Source: a virus. Taken from it: a stretch of DNA of 26,671 bases. Of this stretch, positions 24,001 through 26,671 are shown piece by piece. The notes below the pieces were generated by a model that ran no database searches, was not told the origin of the DNA, and saw nothing but the letters and a program-made list of their open reading frames with translations. Where the stretch lies: positions 1 to 26,671 of IMG/VR virus record IMGVR_UViG_3300020469_000218, one strand, 5' to 3'. A program made the translations under genes and the position numbers. Every line of letters starts with the position of its first letter. Position 1 is the stretch's first letter.

Positions 24001-26671
24001 TAGTTTGGAAATAATGTCATTGTGCCATTATATCGATGAAATAGTTCAGTAGCATTTCTGGATTTTGTAGCATATGGATTAGATAATACTAAATTAGCGG
24101 AATAATCATTTGTTATAAGATCACCTGTCTTTGTAACATTTGAACTTAATGAACTATTAAATGATAAATCTAAATTTACTTGTTCAACTTTTGGAATTAA
24201 TTGAGCTGCAGCTTTATCAACACCTGCTTTATATTCTAAGCTATTAATATTACCAATACTTAAATCTTTAAATGCATCTACCAATATACCATTTTTAAAT
24301 CTATCTAATCCATTAGAACCCTTTATTATTAAATCAGTGGTTTGTTTTTCTAATAAATTTAAAGAAGTATAATATTCAAGTCTTGATAATCTTTCTTCCA
24401 TATCACCAATATCAGACATTGTATATCTTCTAATTTGCCTTACACTTGTTTTAATACCATATGATGGTCGTTTACTTGTAATAGCATCTGTTATACTTAA
24501 TGATGGATATACTGGCACTGATACTGTAGCTATTATCATACCTGTATCTGGCTTTGTTGGAGGAACAGGAGATTCTGCTGCTAATCCTTTAATAACACCT
24601 ATTTGGCCAGTAGATTCAATATGCAGCATATCAATCCTAGAAAGATAATGTTTAAAATCAGCTACAAATTCTCTTCCAGGAGCTACAAATTTGTCATTAC
24701 TAAATGATATTGCATTTGATGGATTTACTGTCGCTGATACAATTGTATTTGCATATACTCCAGTATTAGCTGTCATAGGTCTAAAATCTATTGAGTCTCT
24801 TAAATCATATTGTTTACCTGATGTAGGAGAATTAAATAAAGGAATGTCTTCAGTCCTAAATTGGGTATTATCAATACTGCCTGAATCTGTCGGAGCATAT
24901 GAATCTATTGAAAAAAATCCGGAGCCTCCTCCAGTACTATCTTTTTGAAATGCATTAAAGTGAACCAATAACTTATCTGAAGCAGATATTGTTAAAGATG
25001 AACTTGATTTTTGTTCTAATGTAGATATACCATAATATGCATCTTTTTGGCCTGGATTTATAACAAAATGAGAAGTTACATCTGTTTCCGTATTTGCATA
25101 TGTAGAACCTTTATATACAGCTATTAATTGTAAAGCATCTGGCACACCCAAAGACCATGGACCAGATGTGCTATTTACATTATTAGAAGTATCAATTTTT
25201 GTAAACACTTCTCTTAAATTTTTATTTACTTGAACAGCACTGTCTATTTTGACGGGATATATTACTGCAGCATTAATAGTTGATGATAATGACTCATCCA
25301 AATTAATTGTCATTTTTTGTTGACTTTGTGATATTACAACATTTGCAGATCTACTAGACAATGGTATTGAGGTATCTTTTGGAAAATTTCTATAATGTGC
25401 TGCATTATTAACAGTAGAACCAAATGCAGATTCGAGAACTATATGAGTTGTGTTTGTTATAGCAGCAATTCTAGAAGATGATGATTCCCCTGATATTGAT
25501 ATATAGTCACCTACATTATAATCTGATACAAAATTAGTTCCATTACCTTCGATTGTAGTATTGGAATGTGAGGTTGCTGTGCCAGTTCGTGCTACAGTAT
25601 TAGCTCCTGTCAATGATGTAACAATAATTTGGCGTTCTTGAACACTGTTTAGTGTTGAATCATCTGTAAACGGAAATTTGCTATTTCCAGATAATACTAT
25701 TTCTAAAGAACCGTTACTTGCAAATGTTATAGCATCATTCATATCTCTGTGTATAAATGTTGTATTATTAATACCTTGAGAATTGCGTATAGTTGATACT
25801 CCCGTAGATCCTAGCGGATGCACACTAACTGCTAAACCACTATCTTTTAATACAGCTTTATTTGATTCCAGTAATATATCAGCTACAAAATCATAGGTAG
25901 AAGTAAAATGGATTGATCTAACACTACTAAATTGTTTTCCTGCACTCATTGATATATCAAACAAATATACTCTATATGTTGCTGCAGGAGTGCCAGGAAC
26001 ACCTTCATGATTCTCTACTGCTCTAACTCTAGCAGTCCCTATTGAATTAGGTAATGATGATGGTGCTTCTGCATATTCACTAGTTATACCTTGATAAGCC
26101 GCTGAATGTAATGTTATTTGACTTCCTGATGTATAATTTAACGAACCAAGTAATTCATTTACTATTATATAATTGCCAAAATTTGGAGTTATTGTTTGAT
26201 TTAATTTATCTACTTGAGTTGTAGCTTTTTCTACAGGAATTCTTGTTGCGTCATGTAATTGAACTCTATATCCATCAACATATGCTAGGCCTGCACCAAC
26301 AACCATACTTGTATGTGTTGTATTACTAACAATATTCTCTGATCTTATAGCAAAAGGTTTAACAACATAATCACCACTTTCATCATTAGTTCTTGATGCT
26401 AACTCTTGGCCTAGTCTATTATATTGTGTAGTTTGATTTCTAGTTATGGTTTGTCCACTTTCAAAATCAACAAGAGAAAAAAAGTTATTAGCAGTAGTTT
26501 TTTGTGCTTTAGTTTTAACAACTAATTTAGGTTCTAATTTTAATCTAAATGCGCCTGGAGCATTTTCATTATTAAATCCTTGAGCATTATCAAGTAATGA
26601 TGTATCAATAGAATTATTAACTACACTTTCTACTACCTCAAAGCCAACTGATAATTCATGAGCATTGGCAG
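21090..26671 (-). CDS. Giant DUF4815-type virion structural protein (N-terminus cut by window edge)
   Basis: The frame is open from the right edge to the stop at 21090 (at least 1860 codons). An internal ATG at 26304-26306 could be read as a start, but the 121 codons upstream are open and coherent (FRLKLEPKLVV, YNRLGQELASRTND), so the true start lies outside. The conserved cyanophage-type core includes RRYTMSDIGDMEERLSRLEY (about 24373-24435) and GLDRFKNGI (about 24285-24311). LRPNTRHYIYFDD (about 23586-23623) and DPLAQTFYIGP (about 23071-23103) follow, after a Gln/Asp/Gly low-complexity linker near 23129-23197. The C-terminal third is beta-rich and repetitive (about 22500-21200). Members of this family are large virion proteins of T4-like marine phages, probably at the baseplate periphery. 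It leads the fibre operon that follows. Confidence 0.88.
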   Translation of the reverse strand, partial: ANAHELSVGFEVVESVVNNSIDTSLLDNAQGFNNENAPGAFRLKLEPKLVVKTKAQKTTANNFFSLVDFESGQTITRNQTTQYNRLGQELASRTNDESGDYVVKPFAIRSENIVSNTTHTSMVVGAGLAYVDGYRVQLHDATRIPVEKATTQVDKLNQTITPNFGNYIIVNELLGSLNYTSGSQITLHSAAYQGITSEYAEAPSSLPNSIGTARVRAVENHEGVPGTPAATYRVYLFDISMSAGKQFSSVRSIHFTSTYDFVADILLESNKAVLKDSGLAVSVHPLGSTGVSTIRNSQGINNTTFIHRDMNDAITFASNGSLEIVLSGNSKFPFTDDSTLNSVQERQIIVTSLTGANTVARTGTATSHSNTTIEGNGTNFVSDYNVGDYISISGESSSSRIAAITNTTHIVLESAFGSTVNNAAHYRNFPKDTSIPLSSRSANVVISQSQQKMTINLDESLSSTINAAVIYPVKIDSAVQVNKNLREVFTKIDTSNNVNSTSGPWSLGVPDALQLIAVYKGSTYANTETDVTSHFVINPGQKDAYYGISTLEQKSSSSLTISASDKLLVHFNAFQKDSTGGGSGFFSIDSYAPTDSGSIDNTQFRTEDIPLFNSPTSGKQYDLRDSIDFRPMTANTGVYANTIVSATVNPSNAISFSNDKFVAPGREFVADFKHYLSRIDMLHIESTGQIGVIKGLAAESPVPPTKPDTGMIIATVSVPVYPSLSITDAITSKRPSYGIKTSVRQIRRYTMSDIGDMEERLSRLEYYTSLNLLEKQTTDLIIKGSNGLDRFKNGILVDAFKDLSIGNINSLEYKAGVDKAAAQLIPKVEQVNLDLSFNSSLSSNVTKTGDLITNDYSANLVLSNPYATKSRNATELFHRYNGTMTLFPNYDNFYDTTINPEKVNNVVIDMTSGFESLIGELNKIDVINQRRFDIINDVSRDVLLNSTTTGWNNGNSGGTETTNTFEVIRDRTIRETRQLLNISDSNISTVEVGEYMTDMAMQPYMRSRIVKFVVHGLRPNTRHYIYFDDTAVDQHCRAAIITGTGADITENDIEEIGEFGGTITADGAGVVAGSFRIPAQTFFVGERILTVADEVFSTSLKDATSISLTAYNAYNFSIEKGSSSISTRQPTFNRIGWSNTTIETSRSVESRRSRQVTWQQQQDDGGDDGGNESESGGVGNGGDPGAGVDDPLAQTFYIGPSISQDEEGIFVPKIDLFFAEKDAVEGVTIEMRTVFNGTPAQEILPFGIKHLTSAEVSTSNNGSISTTVTFDSPLFMRQGNEYAVIIKPDGNNPSYKLWVSKIGQSDLTTGSDNITQDSFDGVLFLSTNNRTWTATQDENLKVNIYRCDFSSTSGTAIFNNPDIEFLKIQDMSGSFFNGELVYKSGANVSAQTISMSATSSNLVGTSTTFTTDFSVGDRIVVVGADSNGSIRSQVLSVNSIANNTQLSIKGQPLFSNTIANYQITPSGSVSYYNNNDGVLHLTNSNASNSTYLFANNDTLIAADSNANAVITTVDNQIVSYFQPLMYRLSFAGNITNNGTSTLTAADSTSNTTIVDMKFNDNNRILAFEPAVYSKSNEIVDNSGNKTLTTTMNLSTGKITLTPALDTQATSLLTFKSDINNTISNEAYANGSSVCKYISRTVNLKEGLDAEDLKIFVSAYRPAGTDVHVFLKGLNSADNQEFNNKKWTKLTNLGNDVFSSTSNEFDVIEYEYDLPSSPDTTPLVGVGSTSNGISTISVSGNTPGFSNGSANLVGTGTLLKIVNSDSNTDYQITRVASVNTSVIIVDQELGFTKAGTQLEILSQDHAIFKDPQNEFVASYFDDNGVKYDEYKSFAIKIVLTTTSSNIIPKVNDYRALALSV

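Noticed and set aside
26304-26306. ATG as the start of the giant structural protein
   Set aside because: The frame continues open for 121 codons upstream with plausible protein sequence, so the true start is beyond the edge.
1-26671. Diversity-generating retroelement, CRISPR array, tRNA or transposon
   Set aside because: No reverse transcriptase, no template/variable repeat pair, no spaced identical repeats, no cloverleaf and no transposase motifs were seen; the repeats present are protein-coding fibre repeats.

Overview
This AT-rich window looks like the late structural region of a marine T4-like myovirus, specifically its tail-fibre and baseplate-periphery genes. The protein families (a DUF4815-type giant virion protein, cyanophage-type fibre proteins with GELA-type N-termini, 'DADLLDG' and 'AATKxYVD' signatures, and Y-x-G repeat fibres) are the kind carried by phages of Prochlorococcus, Synechococcus and SAR11. 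I cannot tell from sequence alone which of these hosts applies. No polymerase, capsid or lysis gene is present, and I see no tRNA, CRISPR array, IS element or reverse transcriptase.

Layout, right to left, because all genes but one are on the minus strand. (1) 26671-15341: a giant structural protein cut by the right edge, a 63-aa coiled-coil protein, a 784-aa fibre, a 467-aa fibre with a Tyr/Phe-x-Gly repeat, a 137-aa charged protein, a glycosyltransferase and a 2OG-Fe(II) oxygenase. These are tightly packed and probably co-transcribed. (2) 14710-15393: the only plus-strand gene, a second glycosyltransferase with its own near-consensus sigma-70 promoter. It overlaps the oxygenase tail-to-tail by 53 bp and looks like a late-acquired, self-regulated 'moron'. 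(3) 14578-10269: a 114-aa Ig-like protein, an 86-aa protein, a 963-aa PKD-containing fibre and a 270-aa structural protein, behind a TATAAATA late promoter. (4) 10222-8149: a coiled-coil protein and a 475-aa fibre, ending in a strong terminator. (5) 8068-6713: a 95-aa coiled-coil protein and a 323-aa fibre; between them lie two identical 14-bp palindromes. (6) 6540-4897: a 547-aa repeat fibre ending in a textbook terminator. (7) 4810-1: a 125-aa protein, a 542-aa beta-propeller protein and a giant adhesin-like gene cut by the left edge.

Functionally this is a fibre and adhesin arsenal. Several proteins share an N-terminal 'GELA' domain, probably a baseplate or fibre docking module, and differ downstream in repeats, PKD, LamG-like or propeller domains. 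Small coiled-coil genes sit between the fibre genes and could be fibre chaperones or connectors. Late promoters of the T4 gp55 type (NATAAATA) in most of the longer gaps suggest several late units, which could set fibre stoichiometry. The most intriguing elements are the oxygenase plus two glycosyltransferases next to the Tyr-rich repeat fibre (a possible virion-protein modification cassette), and a 297-bp near-identical duplication that would let recombination delete a beta-propeller adhesin cleanly.
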